Shown here: piece by piece, positions 19,867 through 29,474 of the stretch
Position numbering within the stretch: position 1 is the stretch's first letter
Layout of the letters: every line of letters begins with the position of its first letter
Assembly: GCA_947623305.1 (NCBI GenBank)
Contig: CANQGQ010000001.1
Coordinates: forward strand, 186,001 to 250,000
DNA length: 64,000 nucleotides
Reading direction: 5' to 3'
Source: an uncultured Alistipes sp.
GTDB taxonomy: Bacteria; Bacteroidota; Bacteroidia; Bacteroidales; Rikenellaceae
The notes under the pieces: model-generated
The model's database searches: none
What the model was told of the DNA's origin: nothing
Seen by the model: the letters and a program-made list of their open reading frames with translations, nothing else
Translations under genes and position numbers: made by a program

Positions 19867-20493
19867 TTAAGCTAACATCGTATTCAAAATCTGCTCGGCA
19901 CCCTCGACCAGCACGATCGCCGAAGCGTTCATCACGTCGTAGGTGCAGAGGTTCTGCGCCAGCACGGATTTCACGTAGGGCAGGTTGCGGCACGAAAGCT
20001 GGAGATTGGCGTTCGATTCGGGAAGAACCAGCAAAACCTTCTTGTCATCCACCTTCAGCGCACCGGCCAACGCGGCGACGTTCCTGGTTTTCGGAGCTTC
20101 GTACTTCAACGCCTCGACGACGCTGATGGCACCGGCCCGGGCCTTGTAGGTCAACGCGCTGCGACGAGCCAGCTGTTTGAGCTTCTTGTTGAGCTTGAAG
20201 CTGTAATCGCGGGGCACGGGACCGAATACACGGCCGCCGCCCGGGAACAACGGCGACAGAATGCTGCCCGAACGGGCGCCGCCGGTATCTTTCTGACGCT
20301 TGAGCTTGCGGGTCGAACCGGCGACCTCGTTGCGCTGCTTCGATTTGTGGGTACCCTGACGCTGATCGGCAAGATACTGCTTCACATCGAGATAGATAGC
20401 GTGGTCATTAGCCTCCACGCCGAAAACGGCATCCGAAAGGACTACCTTGCGACCCGTTTCATTTCCCTGGGCATTCAATACAGCTAATTCCAT
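19867..20493 (-). CDS. rplD: 50S ribosomal protein L4 (uL4)
   Basis: 208 residues from MELAVLNAQGNETGRKVVL. The long internal loop (QRQGTHKSKQRNEVAGSTRK, then FPGGGRVFGPVPRDYSFKLN) lines the exit tunnel. A TTG four codons upstream would overlap rplC and is not preferred. One base separates it from the rplC stop codon. Confidence 0.97.
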   Translation of the reverse strand: MELAVLNAQGNETGRKVVLSDAVFGVEANDHAIYLDVKQYLADQRQGTHKSKQRNEVAGSTRKLKRQKDTGGARSGSILSPLFPGGGRVFGPVPRDYSFKLNKKLKQLARRSALTYKARAGAISVVEALKYEAPKTRNVAALAGALKVDDKKVLLVLPESNANLQLSCRNLPYVKSVLAQNLCTYDVMNASAIVLVEGAEQILNTMLA

Positions 20494-20494
20494 A

Positions 20495-21109
20495 CTACTT
20501 CTCAATCGTTAAATAAGCACCTTTCGCTCCCGGGATGGAACCTTTCACGAGGATGAGGTTGTTTTCGGGAATAATTTTCAATACACGCAGGTTCAACACC
20601 TTGACCTGTTCACCGCCCATGCGGCCCGGCAGACGTTTGCCCGGGAACACGCGCGACGGATAAGACGATGCGCCCAACGAACCGGGCTTGCGCTGACGGT
20701 TGTGCTGGCCGTGGGTCTGGCCGCCGACGCCGCCGAAGCCATGACGCTTCACGACGCCCTGGAAGCCCTTGCCTTTCGAAATCCCGGTTACGTCCACCCA
20801 ATCCTCTTCCGAGAACATATCCACGGTGAGCGTATCGCCGAGAGACACTTCGGGCATCCCCTTGAACTCCGCCAATTTGCGTTTCGGGGTGGTGCCGGCT
20901 TTCTTGAAGTGTCCCAACAGACTGTTGCTGGTGTGTTTTTCGCTTTTCTCGTCATAGGCAATCTGCACCGCCTCGTAGGAGTCCTTCTCAACGGTTTTGA
21001 TTTGCGTAACTACACACGGACCAGCTTCAATGACAGTGCATGGTATGTTTTTACCCTCGGCACTGTAAACGGAAGTCATTCCGATTTTCTTTCCAATAAG
21101 TCCTGACAT
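20495..21109 (-). CDS. rplC: 50S ribosomal protein L3 (uL3)
   Basis: 204 residues starting [15 protein letters not shown]. The tip loop [19 protein letters not shown] approaches the peptidyl-transferase centre. The second gene of the S10 set here, 99 bases after rpsJ. Confidence 0.98.
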   Translation of the reverse strand: MSGLIGKKIGMTSVYSAEGKNIPCTVIEAGPCVVTQIKTVEKDSYEAVQIAYDEKSEKHTSNSLLGHFKKAGTTPKRKLAEFKGMPEVSLGDTLTVDMFSEEDWVDVTGISKGKGFQGVVKRHGFGGVGGQTHGQHNRQRKPGSLGASSYPSRVFPGKRLPGRMGGEQVKVLNLRVLKIIPENNLILVKGSIPGAKGAYLTIEK

Positions 21110-21162
21110 TTTGTCAAATTGTTTGTTAACTATGCTTTGCTTCTAATGTAAGTCATCGGGGG

Positions 21163-21200
21163 AGCATCGCGGACGCTTTATGTACGTTCCGCAGGATGCT
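21163..21200 (-). promoter_or_regulatory. Imperfect hairpin between rpsJ and rplC
   Basis: In the 99-base gap, AGCATC (21163-21168) pairs with GATGCT (21195-21200), and GCGGA (21169-21173) with TCCGC (21188-21192), separated by a small bulge. It could be a leader-type control element or an mRNA processing site; no family can be named. Confidence 0.4.
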
Positions 21201-21208
21201 GCGCTCCA

Positions 21209-21514
21209 TCAGACTTTGATTTCGACCTCGACACCCGAAGGGAGCTCCAGTTTCATCAAGGCGTCGATGGTTTTGGGCGTCGACGAATAGATGTCCAGGA
21301 TGCGCTTGAAGGTGCAGAGCTGGAACTGCTCGCGGGCCTTCTTGTTGACGAAGGTCGAGCGGTTCACCGTAAAAATCTGCCTGCGCGTCGGAAGGGGCAC
21401 CGGGCCGCTGACGACAGCGCCCGTGCTCTTCACCGTCTTTACGATCTTCTCGGACGATTTGTCCACGAGATTGTGATCGAACGACTTTAATTTGATTCTG
21501 ATTTTCTGGTTCAT
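21209..21514 (-). CDS. rpsJ: 30S ribosomal protein S10 (uS10)
   Basis: 101 residues. [20 protein letters not shown] opens it and [20 protein letters not shown] forms the head loop. Follows fusA by 8 bases; tuf, which separates fusA from rpsJ in many bacteria, is absent. Confidence 0.98.
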   Translation of the reverse strand: MNQKIRIKLKSFDHNLVDKSSEKIVKTVKSTGAVVSGPVPLPTRRQIFTVNRSTFVNKKAREQFQLCTFKRILDIYSSTPKTIDALMKLELPSGVEVEIKV

Positions 21515-21522
21515 ATACTTAT

Positions 21523-23637
21523 TTAATCTATATCCTTACGTTTACCGCTCGCCTTCTCGATGATCTCCTTGGCTAAATTGGCGGGAACCTCCTCGAAGTG
21601 CGAGAACTCCATCGACGACGTTGCGCGGCCCGACGAAATCGTGCGCAGCACGGTTACATAGCCGAACATCTCCGCCAGCGGCACTTTGGCCTTAACCACG
21701 CGCGCATTGCCTTTCGACTCCATGCCGGTGATCTGACCGCGGCGCTTGTTCAGGTCGCCGATGATATCGCCCATGTTCTCCTCGGGCGTTACGACCTCGA
21801 CGCTCATGATCGGCTCCATAATCACCGAACCGGCTTTCGGAGCGGCCGCACGATAACCGTTGCGGGCAGCGATTTCGAACGACAGCTGGTCGGAGTCGAC
21901 GGGATGGAACGAACCGTCCTTCAAGGTAACCTTCATCGAGTCCATCTTGTAGCCGGCGAGCGCGCCGTTGGCCATAGCGGCCTCGAAGCCCTTCTGCACC
22001 GAGGGGATGAACTCCTTCGGAATGTTGCCGCCCTTGACCTCGTCGACGAACGTCAAGCCCATCTTGCCCTCTTCGGCCGGGCCGATCTCGAAGATGATAT
22101 CGGCGAACTTGCCGCGACCGCCGGTCTGCTTCTTGAAGACTTCGCGGTGCTGCACGGTCTTGGTCAGCGCCTCCTTATAGTTCACCTGCGGAGCGCCCTG
22201 GTTGATCTCGACGCCGAACTCGCGGCGCAGACGGTCGACGATGATGTCGAGGTGCAACTCGCCCATACCGCTGATGACGGTCTGGCCCGAATCCTCATCG
22301 GTATGAACCGTAAAGGTGGGGTCTTCCTCGGCCAGCTTGCCGAGTGCGATGCCCAGCTTATCGAGGTCTTTCTGCGTCTTGGGCTCTACGGCCAGACCGA
22401 TCACCGGTTCGGGGAACGTCATCTGTTCCAGTACGATCGGTGCGTTCTCGGCGCAAAGCGTATCGCCCGTGCGGATCTCCTTGAAACCCACGGCAGCACA
22501 AATATCGCCGGCCGCAACGGTCTCCAACGGGTTCTGCTTGTTGGCGTGCATCTGGTAGATACGGCTGATGCGTTCGCGCTTGCCGCTTCGAGCGTTGAGC
22601 ACGTAGGAACCGGCATCGAGTTTGCCCGAGTAGATGCGGACGAAAGCCAAACGGCCCACGAACGGATCGGTCGCGATCTTGAAAGCCAAACCGCAGAACG
22701 GGTCGTCCTCCTTGGCATGACGCACCTCTTCGGCCTCGGTCTTGGGATTGATACCCTTGACGGGGGGCACGTCGAGCGGCGACGGCAGGAAAGCCATCAC
22801 ATAGTCGAGCAGTTTCTGCACACCCTTGTTGTGGAACGACGAGCCGCAGAGCATCGGCACGATCTGCATGGAGATCGTCGCCTTGCGAATGGCTGCGAGC
22901 AACTCGTCGGCCGTGATCGAATCGGGGTCTTCGAAGAACTTCTCCATCAGGGCTTCGTCGGTCGCTGCGACCTCCTCGATGAGCTTCGCACGCCACTCGG
23001 CGGCTTCGGCCTTCATCGACTCGGGGATTTCGCGCAACTCGAAGTTATCGCGGACGGTCTTGTCATCGAAGTAATAAATCGCATTATTATATATAAGGTC
23101 TACCAAGCCCTCGAACTTGTCCTCGGCGCCGATCGGCAGCACGACCGGCAGGGCCGTCGCACCGAAATGCTCCTTGATCTGGGCGCACACCGACAGAAAA
23201 TCGGCACCCGTGCGGTCCATCTTGTTGACATAACCGATACGCGGAACATTGTACTTATCGGCCTGACGCCAAACGGTTTCCGACTGGGGCTCCACGCCGC
23301 CGACCGCACAGAACGTAGCGATCGCGCCGTCCAACACACGCAACGAACGTTCCACCTCGACCGTAAAATCGACGTGTCCCGGGGTATCGATCAAGTTGAT
23401 CTGATACTGATGATCCTTGTAGTGCCAGAATGCGGTGGTAGCGGCCGACGTGATCGTGATGCCGCGTTCCTGCTCCTGCACCATCCAGTCCATCGTAGCG
23501 GCGCCCTCGTGCACCTCGCCGATCTTATGGGTCTTGCCGGTGTAGAAGAGGATACGCTCCGATGTGGTGGTCTTGCCGGCATCGATGTGAGCCATGATAC
23601 CGATATTGCGGGTGTAATGCAAATCTCTGGTTGCCAT
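21523..23637 (-). CDS. fusA: Translation elongation factor G
   Basis: 704-residue ribosomal translocase GTPase. The P-loop is AHIDAGKTT (residues 16-24), the G2/switch region is [15 protein letters not shown]3 is DTPGHVDF and G4 is NKMD. Domains II-V follow with normal length and the conserved domain IV/V end ([14 protein letters not shown]). Encoded between rpsG and rpsJ. Confidence 0.98.
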   Translation of the reverse strand: MATRDLHYTRNIGIMAHIDAGKTTTSERILFYTGKTHKIGEVHEGAATMDWMVQEQERGITITSAATTAFWHYKDHQYQINLIDTPGHVDFTVEVERSLRVLDGAIATFCAVGGVEPQSETVWRQADKYNVPRIGYVNKMDRTGADFLSVCAQIKEHFGATALPVVLPIGAEDKFEGLVDLIYNNAIYYFDDKTVRDNFELREIPESMKAEAAEWRAKLIEEVAATDEALMEKFFEDPDSITADELLAAIRKATISMQIVPMLCGSSFHNKGVQKLLDYVMAFLPSPLDVPPVKGINPKTEAEEVRHAKEDDPFCGLAFKIATDPFVGRLAFVRIYSGKLDAGSYVLNARSGKRERISRIYQMHANKQNPLETVAAGDICAAVGFKEIRTGDTLCAENAPIVLEQMTFPEPVIGLAVEPKTQKDLDKLGIALGKLAEEDPTFTVHTDEDSGQTVISGMGELHLDIIVDRLRREFGVEINQGAPQVNYKEALTKTVQHREVFKKQTGGRGKFADIIFEIGPAEEGKMGLTFVDEVKGGNIPKEFIPSVQKGFEAAMANGALAGYKMDSMKVTLKDGSFHPVDSDQLSFEIAARNGYRAAAPKAGSVIMEPIMSVEVVTPEENMGDIIGDLNKRRGQITGMESKGNARVVKAKVPLAEMFGYVTVLRTISSGRATSSMEFSHFEEVPANLAKEIIEKASGKRKDID

Positions 23638-23652
23638 CTTTGCGTCCTGTTT

Positions 23653-24129
23653 TTAGAATCTGAAGTGAGCGAAAGCCTTGTTGGCCTCGGCCATGCGGTG
23701 CATCTCCTCCTTGCGTTTGAAGGCGGCACCCTGCTGGTTGTAGGCATCGATGATCTCGGCAGCGAGTTTATCGGCCATGGTCTTTCCGGCGCGCTTGCGG
23801 GAGAAGAGGACAAGGTTTTTCATGGAAATAGAAATCTTGCGCTCCGGACGAACCTCCATAGGCACCTGGAAAGTCGCACCGCCGATACGCTTCGATTTCA
23901 CTTCGACTTGGGGCGTGATATTCTCAAGAGCCTGTTTCCAGATTTCCAACGGAGATTTATCAGCATCCTTCATCTTCTTGCCGACGAGTTCCAACGAATC
24001 GTAGAAAATCGTGTAGGCAATACTCTTCTTACCATCCAGCATGAGGTTGTTCACGAAACGGGTAACGGCCACGTCTCCGAACTTGGGATCCGGAAGTAGA
24101 ATTCGCTTTCTTGGCTTAGCTTTTCTCAT
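23653..24129 (-). CDS. rpsG: 30S ribosomal protein S7 (uS7)
   Basis: 158 residues starting [19 protein letters not shown], the family N-terminus. An ATG 12 codons upstream (24165) is in frame but adds a non-conserved leader. [20 protein letters not shown] and RSRK-type C-terminal elements ([16 protein letters not shown]) are intact. Confidence 0.97.
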   Translation of the reverse strand: MRKAKPRKRILLPDPKFGDVAVTRFVNNLMLDGKKSIAYTIFYDSLELVGKKMKDADKSPLEIWKQALENITPQVEVKSKRIGGATFQVPMEVRPERKISISMKNLVLFSRKRAGKTMADKLAAEIIDAYNQQGAAFKRKEEMHRMAEANKAFAHFRF

Positions 24130-24215
24130 TGCTTGTTGCTTGTTTTTTCTTGTTCGACCGGTCATTCCGACCGATCTGGTTCAAACGTTCGAATCCGAAC
24201 TGAGTTAATTAATGA

Positions 24216-24596
24216 TTATTTACCTGCTTTGGGGCGTTTGGCTCCGTACTTCGAGCGACGCTGACGACGACCGTCCACGCCGGCTGCATCGAGCGCACCG
24301 CGCACGAGGTGATAACGCACACCGGGGAGGTCCTTCACACGACCGCCGCGCACCAATACGATGGAGTGCTCTTGCAGATTGTGTCCTTCGCCCGGGATGT
24401 ACGCATTGACCTCCTTGCCGTTGGTCAGCCGGACACGGGCGACTTTACGCATAGCCGAATTAGGCTTTTTGGGGGTCGTCGTGTAGACACGGGTACAAAC
24501 GCCACGGCGCTGCGGACAAGCGGCCAGAGCGGGAGACTTGGATTTGTCCACCAATGCAACGCGGCCGTTTCTCACTAACTGTTGAATAGTTGGCAT
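24216..24596 (-). CDS. rpsL: 30S ribosomal protein S12 (uS12)
   Basis: 126 residues; decoding-centre protein. [18 protein letters not shown] and [15 protein letters not shown] are intact. Residues at the streptomycin-resistance positions look like the sensitive type (K in TTPKKPNS, K in [13 protein letters not shown] is C-terminal). First gene of the str-S10-spc-alpha run. Confidence 0.98.
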   Translation of the reverse strand: MPTIQQLVRNGRVALVDKSKSPALAACPQRRGVCTRVYTTTPKKPNSAMRKVARVRLTNGKEVNAYIPGEGHNLQEHSIVLVRGGRVKDLPGVRYHLVRGALDAAGVDGRRQRRSKYGAKRPKAGK

Positions 24597-24653
24597 TTCT
24601 TAAACTGTCCTTTAATGGTTAAAAAATCTATTTCCATTGTCCAAAATGGACTG

Positions 24654-24661
24654 CAAAGGTA
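24654..24661 (-). promoter_or_regulatory. Main promoter (-7 element) of the ribosomal protein run
   Basis: Minus-strand TACCTTTG, 58 bases upstream of rpsL. The -33 position is T-rich but not a clean TTTG. The rest of 24597-24820 is AT-rich leader and upstream DNA with no gene. Confidence 0.7.
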
Positions 24662-24820
24662 GCGATTTTTTTTGAAATCCCATAAAAAGGAAGCTCTTTT
24701 TCGCGCCGTGATTCAGAATTTTGCGCGATTTTCGATACTTTTTCCCGATAGAATTTTTATTAATATAAGACAACGCTTATAGCAAGGTGGTAAATAGAGC
24801 TATAATAGCATGACAACCAG

Positions 24821-25402
24821 TTAATAAGAAGCGCCCATCTTGCGCAAACGCTCCGCCGCCCACTCGGAGCCCTGCGCCTCGGCCTTGCTCAACCAATAGA
24901 CGCACTTCGCATCGCTCTGTTCGACGATTTTACCGAATAAATAACACTCAGAAACAAAACACTGTGCATCCACGTCGCCCAGTTCCGCGGCCCGAAGCAG
25001 CCAGCGGAACCCCTCCTGCGGATTGGCCTCGACGCCCATGCCGGCCAGATAGGCGCTGCCCAACCGTTCCTGGGCAGCGGCATGGCCCATTTCGGCGGCC
25101 TTGCGCCACCAGATGCAGGCTTGCGCGGGGTCGTTTTCCTCTTGCCAGTAGCGCTCCCCGACAAGGAAGGAGATTCCCGCATATTCGTCCGCCGCAGCTT
25201 CGGCCCATTCGACGAAGTGGCTGATCGGCAGGCTGTCGGCGACCGAAGCCGTCCAATCAATGCCTTGGCGGCGGTCGGTGTCGGGCGGGTTATCGGGCGT
25301 GCAGACGCTCGGGGCAACCAGAAGGACAAAAACGAGTGTAAGGGCAGCGGCAAGGACGGAAACGGTGGTGGGAGCGACGCTGCGGAGAACGAAAAATTTA
25401 TT
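24821..25402 (-). CDS. Sel1-repeat protein, membrane-anchored or secreted
   Basis: 193 residues from MNKFFVLRSVAPTT. A single hydrophobic segment (about residues 13-33) could be a signal peptide or anchor. At least two Sel1-type repeats follow (ACIWWRKAAEMGHAAAQERL, GFRWLLRAAELGDVDAQCFV) and a third weaker one (VYWLSKAEAQGSEWAAERL). Such solenoids bind other proteins; the target is unknown. A start 35 codons upstream is open but has no conserved features. The stop codon lies inside a TTATTAACTGG repeat module. Confidence 0.7.
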   Translation of the reverse strand, partial: NKFFVLRSVAPTTVSVLAAALTLVFVLLVAPSVCTPDNPPDTDRRQGIDWTASVADSLPISHFVEWAEAAADEYAGISFLVGERYWQEENDPAQACIWWRKAAEMGHAAAQERLGSAYLAGMGVEANPQEGFRWLLRAAELGDVDAQCFVSECYLFGKIVEQSDAKCVYWLSKAEAQGSEWAAERLRKMGASY

Positions 25403-25489
25403 CATGGCTGTTTTTCGGAGTTTACGGGACGGATACGGACGGGCACAAGGGTCGGGTGCGAAATTCGGATACGAGGGTTCGAATACGGA

Positions 25490-25578
25490 CACAAAAAACG
25501 CGGACAAAATCCTTTATCCACTTCTGAGGTATTAGACGACCCACGACAGAAATAAAAGAAAATGCCCGCGCCGAAACA
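25490..25578 (+). repeat. Dispersed direct repeat, copy 1
   Basis: About 85 bases related to 25783-25890. Shared blocks are ACAAAAAACGCGnACAAAAT, TTTATCC, TGAGGTATTAGAC (25525-25537) and ATGCCCGCGC (25562-25571), with a similar spacing of 23-24 bases between the last two. It ends in a small CGCGC/GCGCG hairpin. Confidence 0.6.
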
Positions 25579-25761
25579 GCGCGAACACCAACTTTTATTC
25601 TTCCATCGTTCGAAAGTGTCTAATTTCCAGAAGAGAGAAGAAAAAGCTGATGCGCTTCTTATGTATTCGTATCGGCGCAATTCATCGGGCACCGATACGG
25701 CGAAATTTCACACGAAATGATCCGTTATTTTCCCATAGGCAATTCGGTTGGTTTTACGAAA

Positions 25762-25769
25762 CAAATATA
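25762..25769 (-). promoter_or_regulatory. Possible minus-strand promoter -7 element
   Basis: TATATTTG on the minus strand, with a TTTG 15 bases upstream instead of 19-20. It could start a transcript towards the Sel1 gene about 360 bases away. Weak spacing lowers confidence. Confidence 0.4.
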
Positions 25770-25782
25770 GCAATAAATGTCG

Positions 25783-25890
25783 TACAAAAAAAGCGCGAAC
25801 AAATCTTTTATCCGCACTTGAGGTATTAGACTGCCTAACAACAAGATTCAAAAAATGCCCGCGCAAATTGAGACGCAGCAAAGGCGCGGG
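25783..25890 (+). repeat. Dispersed direct repeat, copy 2
   Basis: Second copy of the 25490-25578 repeat with TGAGGTATTAGAC at 25819-25831 and ATGCCCGCGC at 25855-25864. The end forms a CCCGCGC/GCGCGGG stem, larger than in copy 1. Confidence 0.6.
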
Positions 25891-25924
25891 ACGAAGACTG
25901 CGGAGTGAACGCCGATAGGCGGGC

Positions 25925-26088
25925 CTCCGCGGGCGGAGGCTTCGGCCCGCGCGGCTCACAAAGCCGCATTATTATTAACTGGCACGGAGCGCTCCGTTTT
26001 TGGGCAAAAAAGGAAACGGGCGGCAGCAACGATAATGATGAAAAGCAAGATAACGGGCTACTGCATAGGGAACCCCGTTCAAACGGGG
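25925..26088 (-). repeat. Composite intergenic repeat (A module and hairpin) touching the mlaF stop codon
   Basis: Contains TATTAACTGGCACGGAGCG (25973-25991) and the hairpin CCCCGTTCAAACGGGG (26073-26088) followed, on the minus strand, by GGTTCCCTATGCAGTAG. The final Pro-Val codons and TGA stop of the upstream ABC ATPase lie within the hairpin. The body is homologous to 29703-29770. Confidence 0.75.
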
Positions 26089-26831
26089 CGGCGGGCGCGC
26101 TTCGCCATCGCCGACGCAAATACAAAATCATTCAGTTCGCGGTTCTCGGCATGTAAAATATCCTCTTTCGTGCCCTCCCACCACTTGCGGCCCTCGTAGA
26201 TGTAAACGATCTTCTCGCCGATCTCCATCACCGAGTTCATGTCGTGGGTATTGATGATCGTCGTAATGCCGTACTCTTGCGTAATGTCGTGGATCAGGTT
26301 GTCGATTACAATGGAGGTCTGCGGATCGAGGCCCGAGTTGGGTTCATCGCAGAACAAATAGCGCGGATTCAGCACAATGGCCCGCGCTATGGCTACTCGC
26401 TTGATCATGCCGCCCGACAGTTCCGCCGGATAGTGCTTGTTCGCGTTTTCCAGCCGGACACGTTGCAGACAGAAATTGACCCGTTCCATCTTCTCCTCCT
26501 CCGATTGGCGGGTAAAGAGGTCGAGCGGCAGTTTGACGTTCTCCTCGACGGTCGAGCTGTCTAAAAGCGCACCGCCCTGGAAAATCATGCCGATGTCCTT
26601 GCGGATGGCCTTGCGCTCGCGGAAGCCCAACTGCGTGAAATTCACATCGTCGTACCACACATCGCCCCGATCGGGTTCGTGCAGGCCGACCAGCGTTTTG
26701 AGCAGCACCGTCTTGCCCGAGCCGCTGCGGCCGATGATGAGATTCGTCTTGCCGGTTTCGAACTCGACCGACACGTCGTCGAGCACAGTGCGCCCATCGA
26801 ACGACTTGACAATATGTTCCGCATGTATCAT
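26079..26831 (-). CDS. ABC transporter ATPase, MlaF type
   Basis: 250 residues from MIHAEHIVKSFDGRTVL. Walker A is GRSGSGKT (about 34-41), the ABC signature is LSGGM with KRVAIARAIV, and Walker B is YLFCDEPNSGLD. The last two features, with the N in DEPNSGLD, are typical of Mla/Ttg2A-type ATPases that power phospholipid traffic between membranes. It overlaps the permease gene by 4 bases (ATGA), so the two are coupled. No MCE substrate-binding gene is adjacent. Confidence 0.88.
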   Translation of the reverse strand: MIHAEHIVKSFDGRTVLDDVSVEFETGKTNLIIGRSGSGKTVLLKTLVGLHEPDRGDVWYDDVNFTQLGFRERKAIRKDIGMIFQGGALLDSSTVEENVKLPLDLFTRQSEEEKMERVNFCLQRVRLENANKHYPAELSGGMIKRVAIARAIVLNPRYLFCDEPNSGLDPQTSIVIDNLIHDITQEYGITTIINTHDMNSVMEIGEKIVYIYEGRKWWEGTKEDILHAENRELNDFVFASAMAKRARRPV

Positions 26832-27568
26832 ATCAGAAGCAACTGCGTCAGTATGAGGTTGAAAATCATGATGACGATGGAGCTGGCGACCACGGCCCGC
26901 GTCGAAGCGGCGCCCACCTCCAGCGAATTGCCCTTGGCGTAGTAGCCGTAGAAAGCCGACACCGAAGTGATGATGTAGGCGAACACGGCCGTCTTGATGA
27001 GCGAATAGACGATCGAATAGGACTTGAAATCGAGCAGCAGGCCGTCGATGTAGTCCGACGGGATCATGATGCCCGTCAGATAGGCGATGGCCCATCCGCC
27101 GAGGATGCCGATACCGATCGAAAGGATGGTCAGCAGCGGGAAGAAAAAGACGGCCGCCACGATCTTTGGCAGAATCAGATACGAAGCCGAATTGACGCCC
27201 ATGATCTCCAGGGCGTCGATTTGTTCGGTGATGCGCATCGTGCCGATTTCCGAGGCAATGCTCGACCCCACCTTGCCCGAGAGGATCAACGCGACGACGG
27301 TCGATGAAAATTCCAGAATCATGGTTTCGCGCGTGGCGTAACCGATGAGCGACTGGGGGATGAACGGCGAATCGAGGTTGATGCACATCTGCAAGGTGAT
27401 AACGGCGCCGATGAAGACCGAAATGATGGCAGTCAGGCCGATGGAATTGAGTCCGAGCGACTCCATTTCATACAAGATGCGCCGCCGGTAGATGGCGCTC
27501 TTTTCGGGACGGGAAAAGACCTTGCCCATCAACAGAAAATAACGCCCGATCAGTTCGAATATTTTCAT
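26828..27568 (-). CDS. ABC transporter permease, MlaE type
   Basis: 246 residues with about five membrane helices. Characteristic MlaE stretches are VFIGAVITLQMCINLDS, the coupling segment SEIGTMRITEQIDALEIMGVN and the C-terminal AYYAKGN-like GYYAKGNSLEVGAASTRAVV. Works with the overlapping ATPase in lipid transport at the inner membrane. Its ATG is preceded on the minus strand by AGTTAATAAAAAA, a repeat-like leader. Confidence 0.88.
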   Translation of the reverse strand: MKIFELIGRYFLLMGKVFSRPEKSAIYRRRILYEMESLGLNSIGLTAIISVFIGAVITLQMCINLDSPFIPQSLIGYATRETMILEFSSTVVALILSGKVGSSIASEIGTMRITEQIDALEIMGVNSASYLILPKIVAAVFFFPLLTILSIGIGILGGWAIAYLTGIMIPSDYIDGLLLDFKSYSIVYSLIKTAVFAYIITSVSAFYGYYAKGNSLEVGAASTRAVVASSIVIMIFNLILTQLLLI

Positions 27569-27592
27569 TTTTTTATTAACTCGGTCGGAATG

Positions 27593-28021
27593 CTAATCAC
27601 CGTCTTGCTCGCGGGTCTCCTCGAACTCCACGTAATCGCCCACATCGTTGGCCACCCGTTTTTCGGGGGCATCGGAGGTCTTGTAAACACGAACTTCCCC
27701 TTCGCGATGCGCTCGCGAAGAACGGCCCCACGACGATCGGAAACCGCCCCGAGCGGAGGAATTCCGGTTGTCGTCGCGGCCGAATTGTTCGTTCATCTGC
27801 TGCTCCATGCGCCGCTGCATCGTACGAACGCGCCACCCGAACAGCAACAGCAGCAACACGCCCGCCAACAGGAACCCGAAAATCAGATAGAACACCACCG
27901 TAGCGATGCCCTTCAGCAGCGCGGGCGCCCCGAGAGCCAGCAACAATATCACCAAGACCGTCAGCGGATTGCGCTGCACGAAGCCGACCAAAGCATCGAC
28001 GATTGCCATCAGAAACCTCAT
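27593..28021 (-). CDS. DUF4834 family membrane protein
   Basis: 142 residues. A hydrophobic region (about residues 18-64) forms one or two membrane helices. The charged cytosolic tail carries RRMEQQMNEQFGRDD and ends EFEETREQDGD. The layout fits the Bacteroidota-specific DUF4834 family, whose function is unknown. It has its own TACCTTTG promoter. Confidence 0.65.
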   Translation of the reverse strand: MRFLMAIVDALVGFVQRNPLTVLVILLLALGAPALLKGIATVVFYLIFGFLLAGVLLLLLFGWRVRTMQRRMEQQMNEQFGRDDNRNSSARGGFRSSWGRSSRAHREGEVRVYKTSDAPEKRVANDVGDYVEFEETREQDGD

Positions 28022-28046
28022 CCCAACCTATTTCTTTAACGTTCGA

Positions 28047-28054
28047 CAAAGGTA
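28047..28054 (-). promoter_or_regulatory. Promoter of the DUF4834 gene
   Basis: Minus-strand TACCTTTG, 26 bases before the start codon; the -33 position reads ATTG at the right distance. Confidence 0.6.
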
Positions 28055-28086
28055 GGTAAAAATATGCGTAATTCAATTAATTATCG

Positions 28087-28094
28087 TATTTTTG
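28087..28094 (+). promoter_or_regulatory. Possible -7 element for purB
   Basis: TATTTTTG, only 9 bases before the first purB ATG (28104). If used, the mRNA would have almost no leader or use the ATG at 28119. No TTTG -33 box is seen. Confidence 0.4.
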
Positions 28095-28103
28095 ACCCGA
28101 CAA

Positions 28104-29474
28104 ATGACAAACCTCACCATGCTCGAACCGCTCACCGCCATCTCGCCCGTCGACGGGCGCTACCGCAACAAAACGGAAAAACTGGCCGATTATTTTTCCG
28201 AAGCGGCCTTGATCCGCTACCGCGTCCGCATCGAAATCGAATACTTCATCGCCTTGTGCGAATTGCCGTTGCCGCAGCTCGCCGACGTCGATGCCTCGAA
28301 ATTCGCCGCGCTGCGTGCCATCTACACCGATTTCACACTCGACGACGCCCGCCGCGTGAAGCAAATCGAGGCGACCACGAACCACGACGTCAAGGCGGTC
28401 GAATACCTCGTCAAAGAGAAGATGGAGGTGCTGGGGCTCGGCGCATGGAAGGAGTTTATTCATTTCGGTCTTACCTCCCAAGATGTGAATAATACGGCCA
28501 TTCCGCTGACGCTCAAGGAGGCGCTGGCCGAAGTTTACATGCCGCTGTTCGGCGAATTGCGCGACAAACTCGCGGCGATGGCCGACGAATGGAGCGACAT
28601 TCCGATGCTGGCCCGCACGCACGGCCAACCGGCCTCGCCCACCGTATTGGGCAAAGAGATGCGGGTTTTCGTCGAGCGGCTCGACCGACAGATCGGCCGG
28701 CTGCAAGCGATAGCCGTACCAGCCAAATTCGGCGGTGCGACAGGCAATTTCAACGCCCATCACGCAGCCTATCCCGCCATCGACTGGGTGGCTTTCGCCA
28801 ATCGCTTCGTGAACGACACGCTCGGGCTGAACCGCTCGCAATATACGACGCAAATCGAACATTACGACGACCTGGCGGCCATCTTCGACAATCTGCGCCG
28901 CATCGACACCATTCTGGTCGATCTGGCCCGCGACATGTGGACGTACATTTCGATGGAGTATTTCAAACAGCGCATCAAGGCGGGCGAAGTAGGGTCGAGC
29001 GCCATGCCGCACAAGGTCAACCCGATCGACTTCGAGAATGCCGAGGGCAATTTCGGCATCGCCGGCGCCCTCTACGGACATCTCGCCGGCAAACTGCCCG
29101 TTTCGCGGCTACAACGCGACCTGACCGATTCGACCGTCCTGCGCAACATCGGGGTGCCGATGGCCCATTCGATCATCGGCATACAATCGTTGCTGAAAGG
29201 ACTTAACAAACTCATCCTCAACCGTGAAGCATTCGACCGCGATTTAGAAAACAACTGGGCGGTCGTGGCCGAGGGCATCCAGACCATTCTGCGGCGCGAG
29301 GGCTTCCCGAAGCCCTACGAAGCGCTGAAAGCCCTGACCCGCACCAACACCCATATTACCGAAGCGGCGATTGCGGAGTTCATCGACGGGCTCGATATCG
29401 CACCCGACGTGAAAAAAGAGTTGCGAGCCCTTTCGCCCTCCACCTACACGGGCGTATACCGGGTGAAGAAATAA
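28104..29474 (+). CDS. purB: Adenylosuccinate lyase
   Basis: Two steps of purine synthesis: SAICAR to AICAR and adenylosuccinate to AMP. About 456 residues. The superfamily signature GSSAMPHKVNPIDFENAEGN carries the catalytic Ser, and ARTHGQPASPTVLGKE carries the His general acid. The sequence resembles the long E. coli-type PurB (LTAISPVDGRY at the N-terminus). The ATG at 28119 (MLEPLTAISP) matches the family start as well as 28104. Confidence 0.95.
   Translation: MTNLTMLEPLTAISPVDGRYRNKTEKLADYFSEAALIRYRVRIEIEYFIALCELPLPQLADVDASKFAALRAIYTDFTLDDARRVKQIEATTNHDVKAVEYLVKEKMEVLGLGAWKEFIHFGLTSQDVNNTAIPLTLKEALAEVYMPLFGELRDKLAAMADEWSDIPMLARTHGQPASPTVLGKEMRVFVERLDRQIGRLQAIAVPAKFGGATGNFNAHHAAYPAIDWVAFANRFVNDTLGLNRSQYTTQIEHYDDLAAIFDNLRRIDTILVDLARDMWTYISMEYFKQRIKAGEVGSSAMPHKVNPIDFENAEGNFGIAGALYGHLAGKLPVSRLQRDLTDSTVLRNIGVPMAHSIIGIQSLLKGLNKLILNREAFDRDLENNWAVVAEGIQTILRREGFPKPYEALKALTRTNTHITEAAIAEFIDGLDIAPDVKKELRALSPSTYTGVYRVKK

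Larger units (their letters stand above)
25403..26078. other. Gene-free interval rich in repeats
   Basis: No open frame here shows convincing protein features. Contents are two copies of a direct repeat, an 8-base inverted repeat CGTATCGG/CCGATACG (25668-25675, 25692-25699), a minus-strand promoter-like TATATTTG (25762-25769), and an A module with GC-rich hairpins near 25925-25991. Confidence 0.6.

Noticed and set aside
21598..24099. Long open frame antisense to fusA and rpsG
   Set aside because: It is a mirror of highly conserved genes with strong GC-third-codon bias; the translation has no recognisable family and no promoter.
25402..25692. 96-codon minus-strand frame in the repeat region
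   Set aside because: Starts with GTG inside a hairpin and crosses a direct-repeat copy; no protein features.
26832..27386. Upstream extension of the ABC ATPase frame
   Set aside because: It overlaps the permease gene out of frame; the ATG at 26831 gives the standard start with ATGA coupling.
28077..29081. Minus-strand frame opposite purB
   Set aside because: Shadow of purB; no motif, and purB has clear catalytic signatures.
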